A DNA stretch of 64,000 nt from Sambucus nigra. Taxonomy: Eukaryota; Streptophyta; Magnoliopsida; Dipsacales; Adoxaceae. Location of the stretch: contig OX422213.1 of assembly GCA_949130495.1 (NCBI GenBank), positions 539,633,467 to 539,697,466 of the forward strand. Direction: 5' to 3'. The position numbers and the translations under genes were made by a program. The notes under the pieces were generated by a model that was not told the origin of the DNA, did not search any database, and was given only the letters and a program-made list of their open reading frames with translations. Shown here in pieces: positions 1-11,210 of the stretch. Each line of letters begins with the position of its first letter. Positions within the stretch are counted from its first letter, which is position 1.

Positions 1-859
1 TTGTATACTTTAATTGTTAGTTTAATTGATAAAAATAATTAATTGAGTAGATGAGTTAGAAGGATTACAAAATACACATTTGTTGTTGACATTGTAGTTG
101 GATTATAGTGGATTGATGTTGGGTTGGTTAATTTTAAAAGTGGCATGACCACTAGATTATTGTCCATATGGGGGTGGAATTTTTCAACTTTTTTTTAAAA
201 TTACTTTGTATAATGAACAATATATATATAGTATGATAATTAAATGAAACATACTTGAAACTATATATAGTGCGCATAGATACTATCCTTCTAGTTCTTA
301 TGCGTACGCATTCAATAGCCCTTAGACCCGTTCGAGAGTCATTACCCCTGTAATGAGATCTCTTGAATTGTCCCGTTTGGACAGTTTGGGACTGCATAAT
401 TTTTGTATAATAATATTCTTAGTGGCTTAAAGTTGTTACTTTTGGAGGAAGTTCTGCAGTCGTATCCTAATGTTCTCTAGGTACATACTAGATTGACAAG
501 TGTGACTGTTATTTCAATTGATTAATTGAAATAACACTCACACTTACCAATCTACGTCATGTACTTGGAGAACTACAGGGATATGCTATCGATTTTTTCT
601 TAAATCGTAACAATCTGCATGAGTTGTTGAGTATATTATAGAAAAATGCAGTCTTGAATGGGATAGGACCACTCACCCTTTAGAGGAAATGGAGGAAATA
701 AAAATTTCTATTATAAATTGAATTTGAATTTGACATTTAAAAATCAAATATAAATAAGACATAATTAAATGAAACATACTATAAATCTAAGTTTTGTTTA
801 TACTAATCCATGAATATACGTTTCTTACCTTTAATAGGTGATTAGTTGTGGTACCTGTA
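1..859. other. CACTA internal region upstream of transposase, no gene
   Basis: AT-rich DNA with no believable coding region. It contains the long hairpin at 459-588. A short direct repeat, AATTAAATGAAACATACT, is found near 240 and again near 764. The segment is presumably promoter or leader DNA of the transposon. Confidence 0.4.
459..588. repeat. Long imperfect hairpin (foldback, about 60-bp arms)
   Basis: The left arm (about 459-519) and right arm (about 524-588) are near reverse complements around the centre TCAATTGATTAATTGA. Paired blocks include AGTGT-AGTGTTATTTCAATT, TAGATTG-TAAGTG, GTACATG and GTTCTC, with scattered mismatches and 1-2 base offsets. The loop is only a few bases. The geometry fits a foldback MITE remnant or an inverted-repeat transcript that could feed small-RNA production. 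No coding content is seen. Confidence 0.7.
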
Positions 860-3800
860 ATGGGATATCCGAAATACAAAGAGTGGATGGGTGAGACAAA
901 TATAATGGGGAATGTGTTTCGCGGAGGTGCTAATGAATTTGTGAAATACGCAAAGAGATGTCATAATGATGAAGAGTTTCCATGTCCGTGTGCTAGGTGT
1001 AAAAATGGTAAGGTGTTTGAGTGGAAAACAGTTGAACTACATTTGTTAAGATCGGGTATGCAAGATAGTTATCGATTTTGGAGTTTTCAAGGTGAAATGA
1101 AAGTTCCTTTTGTCCCTGATCAAACTTCACAACAACATTCAATAAGAAGGATAGATGTGAAGGGTACGACGTAGATCATAATATGTTAGAGGATTTAGTT
1201 GATGATATGAAGCAAGGGAGAATGAGGTTACTGATGATGTACACGGTTCAAGTGCTCGTGAAGATATCACGATAAACCTTGACGATGACTACCAAAGTTT
1301 AAAATTTTGGGTGACCTAACCGGTTTACTATGGTTGTGAGAAAGATCAAACAAATTTACATGCCATGGTTGGTTTGCACAGTTTGAAGATACAGTACGGT
1401 TTGTCTGGCAATAGCGTGACAGGAATTCTAAAATGGGTGAAGGGCTTACTACCCAAGGAGAATACGCTTCCAAATAGCTATCATGTTATAAAGAATAGTA
1501 TGAAAGGTTTGGGAATGAAGTATAAATCGATTCATGCTTGTGTGTATGACTGCATACTATACCGAAAGAAGTATGAAAATCTCGATCGTTGTTCGGTATG
1601 CGATGAACCTAGATCTGTCCAATATACTAGTAAGGAAGGCGCAATCTTAAAAGTGCCTCAAAAAGTGTTGAAATATTTTTCCGTTGGGCCTAAATTAAAG
1701 CGATTTTTCACAGTACAATGGATAGCGATGGCAGTGACTTGGCATGCTAGGGAAGAAGTAAGGGTAATATCATGCGTCATGCCATTGATTATACAGCTTG
1801 GAGGAGGATGAATTATGAGTATCCCGATTCTGCTCGAGAACAGCGCAACATTCGTTTAGTTATATCAACAGATAGTTTCAATCCATTCAGAAATCTAAAC
1901 ACTAATCAGAGTGTATGGCCAGTGATCCTAGCCCCACTCAACCTCCCTCATTCACAGTGTATGAGACCTGAATTTTTTATGATGGATTTATTGATACCTG
2001 GTCCAAAGGCACCAAGTGATGAGATCAAGGTCTACCTGGATCCTTTGGTAGAAGAATTAAATGAGTTGTGGGAAGAGGATGTGCAATCATTTGACTCTTT
2101 TAGAAAAGAAGAGTTTACGCTGAAAGTTATGTTGATGTGGGCAATTCATGATTTTCCAGCTTATGGGACAGTATCTGGTTGTGTAGTACATGGTTATTTA
2201 GGGTGTCCTATTTGTGGAGAGGAGACTGAATCTCTTCGTCCATCCTTTAGCTCAAAAATGTATACCATTTCCATAGGAGGTTTTTACCCCCGGCTCGTAG
2301 TTTCAGATTTGAGAAAGGTTCCAATTTTTTACTGGGCGAGGTTGAACATAGGCTATCGCCGAGACAACTTTCAAGTTCAGAAATTAAAAGTAAATATTCT
2401 GAATATGGCCCTAATATGCCAGGTAAGAATCCCAAATTTAAGAATGCCAAGCATAAGAAGACCCCAGTTGGGAATGAAACTGAGACAAGAAATGCATGGT
2501 CTAGGAGGTCAATTTTATTTGACTTGCCTTATTGGAAGAATAACACGGTGTTCCATGTATTGGATGTGATGAATGCAGAGAAGAACTTTAATTAACATAT
2601 TATGGGCATTTGACTTGGGGGGAATCATTCGAAGGATGGAGAAAATGCACGAAAAGACCTTAAATCGTTGAAACTTAAGCCACAACTATGGTTGAAAGAA
2701 GATAGTAGGGAAATGACAATAATTCCCCTTGGTGAGTTTACTTTGATGAGTGGGGAAAGAAAGGTGCTTTTAGACACAATATATAATTTGAAGGGCCCAT
2801 CTAATTTTTCGTCCAACTTGCAAAGGATTGTGAATTATGCTACTCATGATTTACATAAGTGTAAGTTCCACGATTGACTTATGATCATGCAATTGGCTCC
2901 TCTATTGTTTAAGCACTGTTTCCCCAAGCACAAGGATTTGTGGAGGGCTATTATGCAAATTAGTATTACCTTCTCACTCTTATGTGAGAAGGTAGTCAAT
3001 CGAGAACACATAGTGTCCGCAAAATTGGCAGTGACCGAAGTGATTTGTGTGTTAGAGAAGTACTTTCCCCCAGCATTCTTTGACGTAAGTGTTCACTTGT
3101 TGGTACACCTATGCGACGAGGCACTTCTTTGTGGTCCAGTTAGATATCGGTGGATGTATCCGTTTGAAAGATTGATGAAAGTTTTTAAAGATTACGTCAA
3201 GAATACGCGATACATTGCAGGATCAATTGCAGAGGAATAAATCACCGTGGAGTCATCAATATATACTCGAGAATATATGCCTGACTCGACCAGCGTTGAT
3301 GATACTGATGAGTTCGTCGATGATGATGGTCATCTGATAGGAAAACGAGTGAAATTAACGAGTTTGTAACATGAACAAGTAACTCGTTATCTATTTGACA
3401 AACATGAAGATGTCGAAGAATGGAAAAAGTAAGTTTCAATTATTATAATGTTTAAAATTATTTTAGATTATTTTATACATGATTAATTTTGTCATATGCA
3501 GAAAATATGAAGCCTATGAGAACAATAAAAGATGAAAAACAATGTTACAATCAGACAGCAAATTTAGGCTGTGGTTGACACAAGAGGTAATTACAATGAA
3601 AATGGAAGTTATATAACGTTACATTACACTCAAATTTTATAACTAATATAATTAATTTATTTATATTCTCAGCTCTTAAAGACGGGTGATGCGACATCAA
3701 GGCTTATTCGTCTAGCCACTGGACCCTTGTTCGTGGCACAAGAGTACAAAACGTATCGATTGAACGGTTACATTTTTGGCGCTAAAGTGTACGAGGAAAG

Positions 3801-4190
3801 TACAAATTTAAAGAACTCGAGCATTTCATACAAGGCTCTTACTTTCTTTCGAGAGAGCGCAAAAGATAAAAACTTTGTTGAAGCTTAAATGACTTACTAT
3901 GGTGTAATTCGAAATATATTTGAATTGGATTATATAAGCTTCAAAGAGGTTGTATTTTACTCTGACTGAGTAAGAGTTTAGGATAAACATGCTTGTAAAG
4001 TTGATCATGTAACCAATTAGATCATGGTTGACTTGTCCAAGTTGAAGAGCAACGACCACGTGAGCGATGAGACGTTTGTTTGTGAATTTCAAAAGGTTAA
4101 CCAAGTGTTTTACTAGGAGTATATCAACAACGAGCCGTGGTCAATTGTCCAACATGCGCCAAAGCGTCTAAATAGTAGTGTGGATGACTT
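860..4190 (+). pseudogene. TNP2-like CACTA transposase, degenerate
   Basis: This is the catalytic gene of a CACTA transposon, which cuts the element ends in the nucleus. Domains appear in the expected order but in shifting frames. A transposase-associated zinc-binding start lies at about 860-1090 (GGANEFVKYA, CPCARCKNG). A TNP2 N-terminal part follows at 1365-1720 (KYENLDRCSVC). The Transposase_21 core is at 1770-2260, with TDSFNPF, LLIPGPKAP, DFPAYG and CPICGEET. The KNTVFHVLDVMNAEKN block lies near 2540. A DUF4218-like part is at 2650-3240 (PPAFFDVSVHLLVHL, YRWMYPFERLMKV). A DUF4216-like part is at about 3680-4190 (YYGVIRNIFELDY). Possible introns (GTAAGT near 3430; acceptors near 3500 and 3672) separate the last parts. 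Frameshifts near 1175, 1770 and 2250 and many stops show that it is dead. The start at 860 is the second ATG of the first open frame and fits the family better than 848. Confidence 0.85.
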
Positions 4191-4319
4191 GGTTGCTCCT
4201 ACCGAATATCAATCCATTTTTTATGATAACCCGAATTTTAAATAATTTTTCAATTTGTGATAAATATTCCAATTTGTACCGAAACATCCATTTTTAATAC
4301 TTTTAATTGATTTGCACTT

Positions 4320-4545
4320 TTTCATTTTCACTCTTGTGTAGTGTGCGTGTGTGTGGGCAGTGGGGGTGGGGATGTGTAGTGTGAGTGTGTGTGTGTAGTG
4401 GTGGGGGGTGGAGCAGGGTGTGTGCACGTGTATGTGTGGTGGGGGTGAGGAGGGGGTGGGGAGGCTATTTGTGTGTGTGTGTGTGTGTGGTGGGGGAAGG
4501 GGGTGGGGCAGGGTGGGGGTGTGAGGGGGCCGGGATGGGGGAATG
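4320..4545 (+). repeat. GT- and G-rich low-complexity tract
   Basis: About 225 bp of (GT)n mixed with GGGG and GGTGGGG runs on the plus strand, between the transposase gene and the second CACTA gene. Many closely spaced G-runs could form G-quadruplexes on this strand. Open frames read through it in both directions are simple-sequence artefacts. Confidence 0.75.
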
Positions 4546-4896
4546 TTTAACAGTATCAATTCATTTTTATTTGTAATAATTGTACATATTTTCATGTCTT
4601 CTTCTAATTCATTTTGATTAGTACTAATAACATTTTGTTACAGAAAATGTCTCCTTCAGGTATTAAGGCGAGGATGATGATGTCGTCTAGGCTCGGTAGT
4701 AGAGGAGGCGACAAGGGCTCCTCGGCCCCTAGGCTCCCCAAATATGGCAAATTGGGGATGGCCATCGAGAATAAGTCGGGGATATTAGCGAGATCCCTCG
4801 AGCTGGTAAAGACGATCATCGACCCGGGGTACATTAGTTGGAAGGAGGTGTCATATGAGCTCAAGTTAGCTGTTTGGGTGGCACTACAGGTAAAGT

Positions 4897-4975
4897 ATTT
4901 ATATTTATATTTATATTTATATTTATATTTCAATTTCAATTTCGATTTCGATTTCGATTTTATTTTATATTTATT
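4897..4975 (+). repeat. Hexanucleotide microsatellite in CACTA intron
   Basis: TTATAT repeats grade into TTTCAA and then TTTCGA repeats inside the likely intron 4890-5014. The ordered change of unit looks like successive point mutation and expansion of one array. Confidence 0.8.
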
Positions 4976-5260
4976 CATAACTAACATTGCATTTATTGGA
5001 CATGAACAATTCAGCCTGGATCCAAAGCTACGCGATTCCGTCTTGGAGCAGTTGAGGGAACAACACAAGACGTGGAAAAAAAAATATGCAAACCCGGTAC
5101 TTTTGGAAGACACGAAAGTCCGTTATACGAATGCGTGAATTCGTCCCGTCGAAGGAGCCGATCTCATTGGCACAATGGCAAAGGTTCATTGACAATGAGA
5201 TCTGGGAGCGAAAATTGGCATTTCGCCAATCGGGGAGGGAAAATCGAGCAAAAAAGACGG

Positions 5261-5300
5261 ACGTGCACTACTCCGACCGGACGTGCACTACTCCGACCGG
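5261..5300 (+). repeat. Perfect 20-bp tandem duplication
   Basis: ACGTGCACTACTCCGACCGG occurs twice with no gap (5261-5280 and 5281-5300) inside the second CACTA gene. A 20-bp step shifts the reading frame, so this is one of the lesions of that gene. Confidence 0.95.
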
Positions 5301-6539
5301 ACGTCTTACGTCGAGCTGGAGCATAGGATGATGGTAAGATTTTATTTTTCTATAACTACAGAAATATATTATTCTACATTATTTTACTTTGCAGGGGCGA
5401 TACTAATTTTACTTTATTTATTTCAGGGGACAGGGAGTGACCCTAGGGGTAGGCCACATAGGCTCGATACTTATGTGGCTCTTCGGATGAAGAAGGGGAA
5501 GGATAAGGAGGTGTCCCCGAGCGTCGCGACCACGATTATACGTAATCCGACAGTTTACTTTTTATTAATTACGTTAGAATTTTTTAATTTACTTATTTTA
5601 CTAATCATGTGTTTTACTTATTTTACTTATTTTGTCGTTTCAGGCAAAGCTTAAGGAAGTGCATGAGTCGTAGTCTGATGCCGACAAGGCATCTTTGTCC
5701 ACTGACACACTCAGCCAAGTGATTGGTGCTGATCGCAAGGGGATGACAAGGGGGTGAGCTCGCAGGTGGGCAAATCTAGTATCATCGGATTGGAGACGAG
5801 TGACACCAGGTTGGCTAGAACGGTGAACTTGCATGACGCGAAGTTGTCCCGTTTAGAGGCGACGGTTCAAGATATGTTCTCATTCATGAAGCATTCGTTG
5901 GGCGGAGACCATAAGGGGAAAGGGAAGGAGAAGGAGAAGCTGGTGGAGGAGGAGGTGCTGCAGGACGAGGATGTGGACCTCGCTGCTTCATCGTCGACAT
6001 GTTTGAGCTCTTATTTTGATGATCCACTTCCCTATTTGGCTCCCTTCGACTGACTAATATCGACACTTGATTGGCCGAGCGTGTTTATACTGGACATATT
6101 TGATGGCAGCAGATAGGGAGGGGATTGAGGGACCCGAATATCGTCCAGGGTGCACTAGTTCATGGACGTGAGCTTCAAGACATCGAGTCCAAGGTGCTCG
6201 TCATGCATATGATGCCCGGGAAGGAGAACTCCCCATTGTGGTTGCACGAACAATGCGGCACGATATATATTAGTGGGTGTGTCAATTCGTTTATCGTGTG
6301 GCCTACTCACCTCCTCAAAGTTAACCTTACCCAAGACATATAGTGATATTATTTGAATTGAATTGTTTTTAAGATGGTACATTTGGAATTATATTTGGAT
6401 TATATCATGATACATATTGTCTCTATTCACATTTATATTTGCATTATCTCTATTTTATTTGGATATATGATGCTTGAGCAGGTACAACGTTGCTATAACA
6501 GGTACAAATATACTACTGGGCACTGGCAGTGGCCAAACT

Positions 6540-6879
6540 GCCCAGTAGATTTTTTTTTAATTCTGCCCAGAATTATTATGGTCATTGATCGTGACAAGTC
6601 CTTGACAAAAAACTGTCACGGACTTGTCACGGTCATTGATCGTGATAATTTTTAAACCATTGTCACGGGCTTGTCGCGGTCCTTAACCGTGACAAACTTG
6701 TCAAGGTCAAGGATCGTGACATGACCGTGAAAATTCTAACAAACTTTTCACCGTCAATGACCATGGAAAGTCCGTGAAAAAATAAGTTATCACCCCAGAA
6801 ATTGTCACGGTCATTGACCTTGACAAGTTGAACTTATCAAGGTCAATGACCGTGACAATTCGACAGATTTGGTGTAGTG
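6540..6879 (+). repeat. CACTA subterminal repeats and right terminus
   Basis: Variants of GTCACGGTCATTGACCGTGA recur in both orientations about every 20-40 bp and end in TTTGGTGTAGTG. In CACTA elements such subterminal motifs are the binding sites of the accessory protein and the terminal TAGTG is the cut site. The motif is itself nearly palindromic (GTCACGGTCA-TTGACCGTGAC), so each unit could fold. Confidence 0.8.
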
Positions 6880-6882
6880 TAT

Positions 6883-8926
6883 TATCCTCTCTTTCCCACA
6901 TGGCATACTCTAGATTACCTTAACTGATGGAATAGTTTTATTATGTAGAACTTGCTCCTTTCGATCTAAAATAGCAATTGGTTCTTCCATGTAGGTCAAT
7001 CCATCTTGAAGCTCTATCAGTTATGAAATAAGCACATGTGATGGATCTGGTACATACTTACGCAACGTTGATATATGAAAAACGTCATATATTCGAGATA
7101 ATTCTGGTGGCAATGCCAATTTATAAGAAATGGCTCTAACTCGTTTCACTATCTTATACGGGCCAACGTACTTAGGACTTAAATTTCCATTTTTCCCAAA
7201 TCCATAGCCCCTCTCCAAGGTGAAATACATAGGAATACTCGATCACCTTAATCAAATTTTTAACTCTTTCCTTTAGTTGTCCGCACAGCTTTCATGTCTA
7301 CTTTGATCCATCTTCCAAGTGATTATGAATAATATTTATCTTCTCATTAGTCTGTTGCACACTTCTGGCCCTATTAATTTTAATTCCCCTACTTCAGTCC
7401 AACATACTAGAGTTTCTGCACTTTCTCCCATACAAAGTTTCATGAGGATCCATCTTAATACTGGAATAATAATTGTTATTATAATCAAACTCTATTAGTG
7501 ATAAGTGCGTATCCCAACTTCCCTTGAACTCTAATACACAAATTTGTAATATGTCTTCGAGTGTCTGGAACATTCTTTTTGACTTACCATCAGTCTAAGG
7601 ATGAAAAGTTGTACTAAATTTCAATTTAGTCCCCAAAGCTTATTGCAAACTAGGACAAAAGTGAGAAGTAAACTTTGGATCTCTGTAAAAAAATAATAGA
7701 AACCGGTGCACCATGCAATCTATTTATCTCATCCACATAAATTTTGGCATATATATCCATGAAGTAGTTTTAACAGAAAAAATATGTGCGGACTTAGTTA
7801 GTCTACCAATAACAACCCAAATAGAATCAAACCCTCGTGATGATTTTGGTAAACCTATAATGAAATTTGTGATAGCATGTTCCCCATTTCCACTCAAGAA
7901 TGGGTAAGGAGTGTAGTAAATCGCTAGACTTCTGATGCTCCTTCTTTACTTATTGGAAAAATAGACATCTAGCAGCAAAATCTATAATCTCTTGTTTTAT
8001 TCCCGGCCACCAAAAACATTTTTTCAAATCTCTATAAAGTTCCGTGCTTCCTGAATTCGTAGCGTATAAAGAATAATGGCCTTCATCTAAAATTATTCTC
8101 CTTAAATTAGGTACATTAGCTACACACAAATGATTATCATACATAACAATGTCATCATCATGAATAAAAAATTCATTTGCTTTACCTTTTTCATATTATC
8201 TTTAACTTTCTCCGATATTGTATCTTCTGCATGTGATTGTCTTATCCAATCTATCAATGTAGGTCTAACATGTAAATGTGCTCATACTTCACAAGAATTA
8301 TTTTAAATTAATTCCACCCCCATTAAAGATAACTCCTTCAGCAGGTCAACTCGAATATAATAAATACATGATACTCTATCTAGAGACTTTTTACTCAAAT
8401 CATACGCAATAACATTAGCCTTACCCAAATGGTGATGTATTGTGCAGTCATAATATTTTTTAAGTTCCATCCACCTTCTTTGCCTCAAGTTTAAGTCTTT
8501 TTGAGTGAACAAATATTTTAAACTTTGATGGTTAGTAAAAATTTCATAACTAAGGCCATATAATTAATGCCTCCAAATCTTTAGTGCAAAAACTACTACG
8601 GCTAACTCAAGATCATGTGTAAGGTAGTTGTATCCATGTACCTTTAATTATCGAGAATAAAAAATACTTACCTTTCTATACCGCATTAATATACAACCAA
8701 ATCCTTTATATGAGGCATCACTATAAATCACAAAACCTTTTGTACCTGTTGGGATAATCAATACCGGAATTGATGTCAACTTACCTTTTATATTTTCAAA
8801 GCCTTGCTCATAATCCTCATTCCACACAAACTTGTCTTCCTTCCTGATAAGCTTAGTCAATGGCAATGCAATAGAAGAAAACCCCGATATAAACCTCCTA
8901 TGATAGCCAGTCGATCCCAAAAATAA
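6883..8926 (-). pseudogene. Ty3/gypsy pol fragment (RNase H to integrase tail)
   Basis: Read on the minus strand from 8926 down, this is a decayed gypsy polyprotein. It shows FLG-GYHRRFISGFS and an RNase H start (VIYSDASYKGFG) at about 8650-8926. An RNase H end ([34 protein letters not shown]) lies at 8300-8512. An integrase zinc-finger piece (FWWPGIKQEI) is at 7950-8144. The integrase C-terminal barrel (FGKNGNLSPKYVGPYKIVKRV, YDVFHISTLRKYVPDPS) is at 7021-7230. The integrase catalytic core between 7230 and 7950 is not readable. At the left the chromo-like tail AMWEREDN runs directly into the CACTA end at 6879, so the CACTA element interrupted it. Stops and frameshifts throughout make it inactive. 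Confidence 0.85.
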
Positions 8927-8936
8927 AGAGGAATGC

Positions 8937-9185
8937 CGATTGGACTTAGACCTAATTGAGGAAAGGCGAGAGGATGTCCAGATAAGGCATGCAATAAGAA
9001 TGTCACTAAAAGTAGGGGAATATGTCCTCAAGAAAGTAATATAGAAGAAGAACAAACTCCATCGACATTGGCATAAACCTTATAACCTTATGAAGGAGGT
9101 TTTCCCGGGGACCTTTTGTTTAGAAAACTTAGAAGGAGAGCTTTTTGCCTATCCTTGGAATGCAGAGCACTTAAAGAAATACTGA
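8937..9185 (+). pseudogene. Ty3/gypsy integrase C-terminal tail, opposite strand
   Basis: An 83-codon frame with one internal stop reads LDLIEERREDVQIRHAI, then a truncated KVGEYVLKKV, then HKPYNLMKEVFPGTFCLENL and finally YPWNAEHLKKY before TGA at 9183-9185. This is the end of a plant gypsy polyprotein, where the integrase C-terminus is followed by PWNAxHLKKYY. Compared with the usual layout, several dozen residues between the helical start and KVGE are missing. It lies back to back with the minus-strand fragment ending near 8926, so the two come from different elements. Confidence 0.75.
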
Positions 9186-9910
9186 CACTATAGGGTATAA
9201 GTACTCATGTAAATAGAAGTTGTATACGATGTATATACTTCACCTATATGATTAATGAGTGCAAATTTTCACTCATATCCATTATACTGTGTTGCTTTAT
9301 TACTTCTTGAATAATGAACTTCGTCTATAACATAAATAGTGTTGCACAAGGAATTAAACTCATAGGAATTGCTAAAACTATAATAAAGACGATGATTTGA
9401 CTCCTATAATAAGGGTAGACGAATGAAAACTTGGTCAACCCTCAAGACAGGAAATTAATTAATCAAGTCATGAAAAAGTTTAAAAGTCTCGTCTGAGTAA
9501 GCTAACGGCTAAACATTTCATACTCAAAGCCATGAGATATGTCGGTTAAAACCATGGTAATTATACAAAACATGGCAAATACAACATACTTGAAAGTCAT
9601 ATGTAAGAGTTAAAATTCATTTAATCCGACTTTTAAAGTGAAAAGTTGAAGCTCATTAGAACATTTTACTATTAAACAACTTCACAACGTTCATATGCAT
9701 AACTAAGTTACAACTCATGATAGGCAAAAGGAAAGTTGATAATTACAACGTTGAACCTTATGTGGAGAAATTCTTGCGTTAATCCATGGTTCATTTGGCT
9801 AATTTTTAGAAGGTTAGTTAGAGAATGGACATGATAAAAGAATCTCAAGACTCCTCTCATACCTCATCATACGAGAGTGGAACAAAGACTTTTAAATAGT
9901 ATCAATTATA
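9186..9910. other. Gypsy 3' flank and unassigned AT-rich DNA
   Basis: The first 100-150 bp probably continue the 3' untranslated part of the gypsy fragment ending at 9185. After that no coding region, RNA gene or clear repeat boundary is seen. Confidence 0.3.
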
Positions 9911-10192
9911 AAAAAGGTTCCTCAAACATTTTTCAATACACATTTAGTCCAAGTCTTTTTATTTTGTTTCAAAAAGTCCCTCAAACACCCATTAATTCAA
10001 TATTATCTTATTTTTAAAAGTCCGCGCTAGCGGCATTCCTGCCCCACCTCCCCCTACCCCCCAACTGCCGGAGCTCCGGCGACTCTCAACGGAGCTCATT
10101 TTTTTATTATTTTTATGTGGTGAGGGACTTTTTGAAATAAAATAAAAAGACTTGGACTAAATATATTTTAAAAAATGTTCGAGAGACTATTT
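9911..10192. repeat. Foldback element with GC-rich core (M-like)
   Basis: Left arm (about 9911-9975) and right arm (about 10113-10192) are reverse complements; the shared core is TTTAGTCCAAGTCTTTTTAT. The middle contains TTATTTTTAAAAGTCCGCGC followed by TAGCGGCA, which also occurs in the M elements at 19069, 19747 and 20511. It is a non-coding MITE-like element related at least in part to that family. Confidence 0.7.
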
Positions 10193-10818
10193 AATATTTG
10201 CTCCTTTTAAATTTGATGATCTAACCTAGCACAAAATGTAATATATATTTTTGTTCCTTATATATAAATTATGCTTACCCAAAACACCATCATAGAAAGA
10301 TAAAGAAGCAAATAAGGCGAGACAATTAACAAATTCCCAACATTCATCCTCAATACTATGCAAAAATAAAGCCATTCGCATAGATGCGTGAAGAAATGTG
10401 TTTCAACCCTGAGCTAGGGGAAATATTCAAGTACAAAAAAAAATTCCAAAAAATCTTTGGAGGGCGGTTTCATTTGGAGTACTTTGTAACAAATCATTAA
10501 CTTTGAGATCCAGCCGTTTATGAGCTAAAATGAGAATCCGGTCATTAAGGGACTAAAAAAAATTGAAAAACAATTAGCATACATGAGAGAGAGTAGATAT
10601 GGAAGAAGTGCTTTCAAATTCCCTGTAAAAATCACTTTTTTTTCAGATACGAGCCTGTTTACATACTACTTACCTTTACTCCTATCGTAATCCACCGGCT
10701 TATAAGAGACCATATGTTCATCTCTACTACTCCCTTTGCATACAAATGACAAAAGAAAAAAAAAGTTTTATTTTTTAACTTTATTCGAGAATTACTTCTC
10801 GTCTTGTTTTGACATCAA
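10193..10818. other. Intergenic, downstream of LysM gene
   Basis: AT-rich DNA downstream of the minus-strand LysM gene, presumably holding its 3' untranslated region and polyadenylation signals. No repeat or coding sequence is recognised. Confidence 0.3.
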
Positions 10819-11154
10819 CTATCTAGAACTTAAAGGAATGATCTTTATGACAAGGCCGGGAAAAACATCATCAGGGTCATGAATATGTGGATTGTTTTCA
10901 ACTATATAAGGGTCCCGGCACTTTTCACTGATCGTGTTGAGTGTTTCTCCTTCTCTCACCACATATATTTCATCACAAGCTCGGTTCAACACCTGCTTTC
11001 CTCCTAAAGGCTCGCCCCCTGTGATGATCAAATAATTTCCTCTGAAAGAGCTCAATAACATAAGGGCCACTAAAACAATCGCACAGTACCATGAAATTGT
11101 ATCTGCTATAGCTATTGATGCTTTCAAGGATTTGCTTTTCAAAGGAGAAACCAT
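10819..11154 (-). CDS. Small LysM-domain membrane-anchored protein
   Basis: An intact single-exon frame of 111 residues. Residues 20-37 are hydrophobic (WYCAIVLVALMLL) and form one membrane anchor or uncleaved signal. Residues 63-106 form one LysM domain: IYVVREGETLNTISEKC, then NPHIHDPDDVFPGLVIKI. LysM domains bind N-acetylglucosamine polymers. Plants have a small family of about 100-residue proteins with this layout whose role is not well established; they lack the kinase of chitin receptors. The frame is open back to an ATG at 11268. The ATG at 11154 is preferred because the extra 38 residues are encoded by a pyrimidine-rich leader and a TATA-like box lies within that extension. This is the only host gene in the window with no visible lesion. 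Confidence 0.85.
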   Translation of the reverse strand: MVSPLKSKSLKASIAIADTISWYCAIVLVALMLLSSFRGNYLIITGGEPLGGKQVLNRACDEIYVVREGETLNTISEKCRDPYIVENNPHIHDPDDVFPGLVIKIIPLSSR

Positions 11155-11210
11155 CTTAAAAAAAAAAAAGGGAGAGAGAGGGAATATTGAGGCAATTGAT
11201 GAATTATGAA

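Larger units (their letters stand above)
4647..6343 (+). pseudogene. Second CACTA gene (Transposase_24-like / DUF8039-like), degenerate
   Basis: This corresponds to the accessory DNA-binding gene that accompanies TNP2-type transposases. The ATG at 4647 opens a basic serine-rich start, followed by a block containing DPGYISWKEVSYELKLAVW that resembles the Transposase_24 core. A GT donor after CTACAG at 4889 and an AG at 5014 bound a likely 125-bp intron. Later pieces include LREQHKTWKKKYANP, EPISLAQWQRFIDNEIWERK and TYVALRMKKGKDKEVSP. A weak heptad stretch lies at 5780-5900 (NLHDAKLSRLEATVQDMFSFM). A C-terminal piece with ENSPLWLHE and FIVWPTHLLKVN resembles the DUF8039 tail of such proteins. 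Frames change several times and stops interrupt. The assignment rests on layout and short motifs, so it is less sure than the transposase. Confidence 0.6.
1..6879 (+). mobile_element. CACTA (En/Spm) DNA transposon, 5' end outside window
   Basis: The right end is well defined. TAGTG at 6875-6879 is the inverse of the CACTA terminus, and it is preceded by about 330 bp of subterminal repeats. The interior carries the two genes usual for plant CACTA elements: a TNP2-like transposase (860-4190) and a Transposase_24-like second gene (4647-6343). Both are broken. No CACTA start is seen at the left, so the element begins upstream of base 1. The three bases after TAGTG (TAT, 6880-6882) would be one copy of the 3-bp target duplication. 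The flanking DNA at 6883 is minus-strand gypsy coding sequence, so this element inserted into an older retrotransposon. Confidence 0.85.

Noticed and set aside
152..397. 81-codon open frame on the minus strand
   Set aside because: Composition is that of random AT-rich DNA, with no motif; it lies in the non-coding part of the CACTA element.
4221..4595. Proline/threonine-rich open frame (minus) and Val/Gly-rich frame (plus)
   Set aside because: Both are translations of the GT/G-rich simple-sequence tract.
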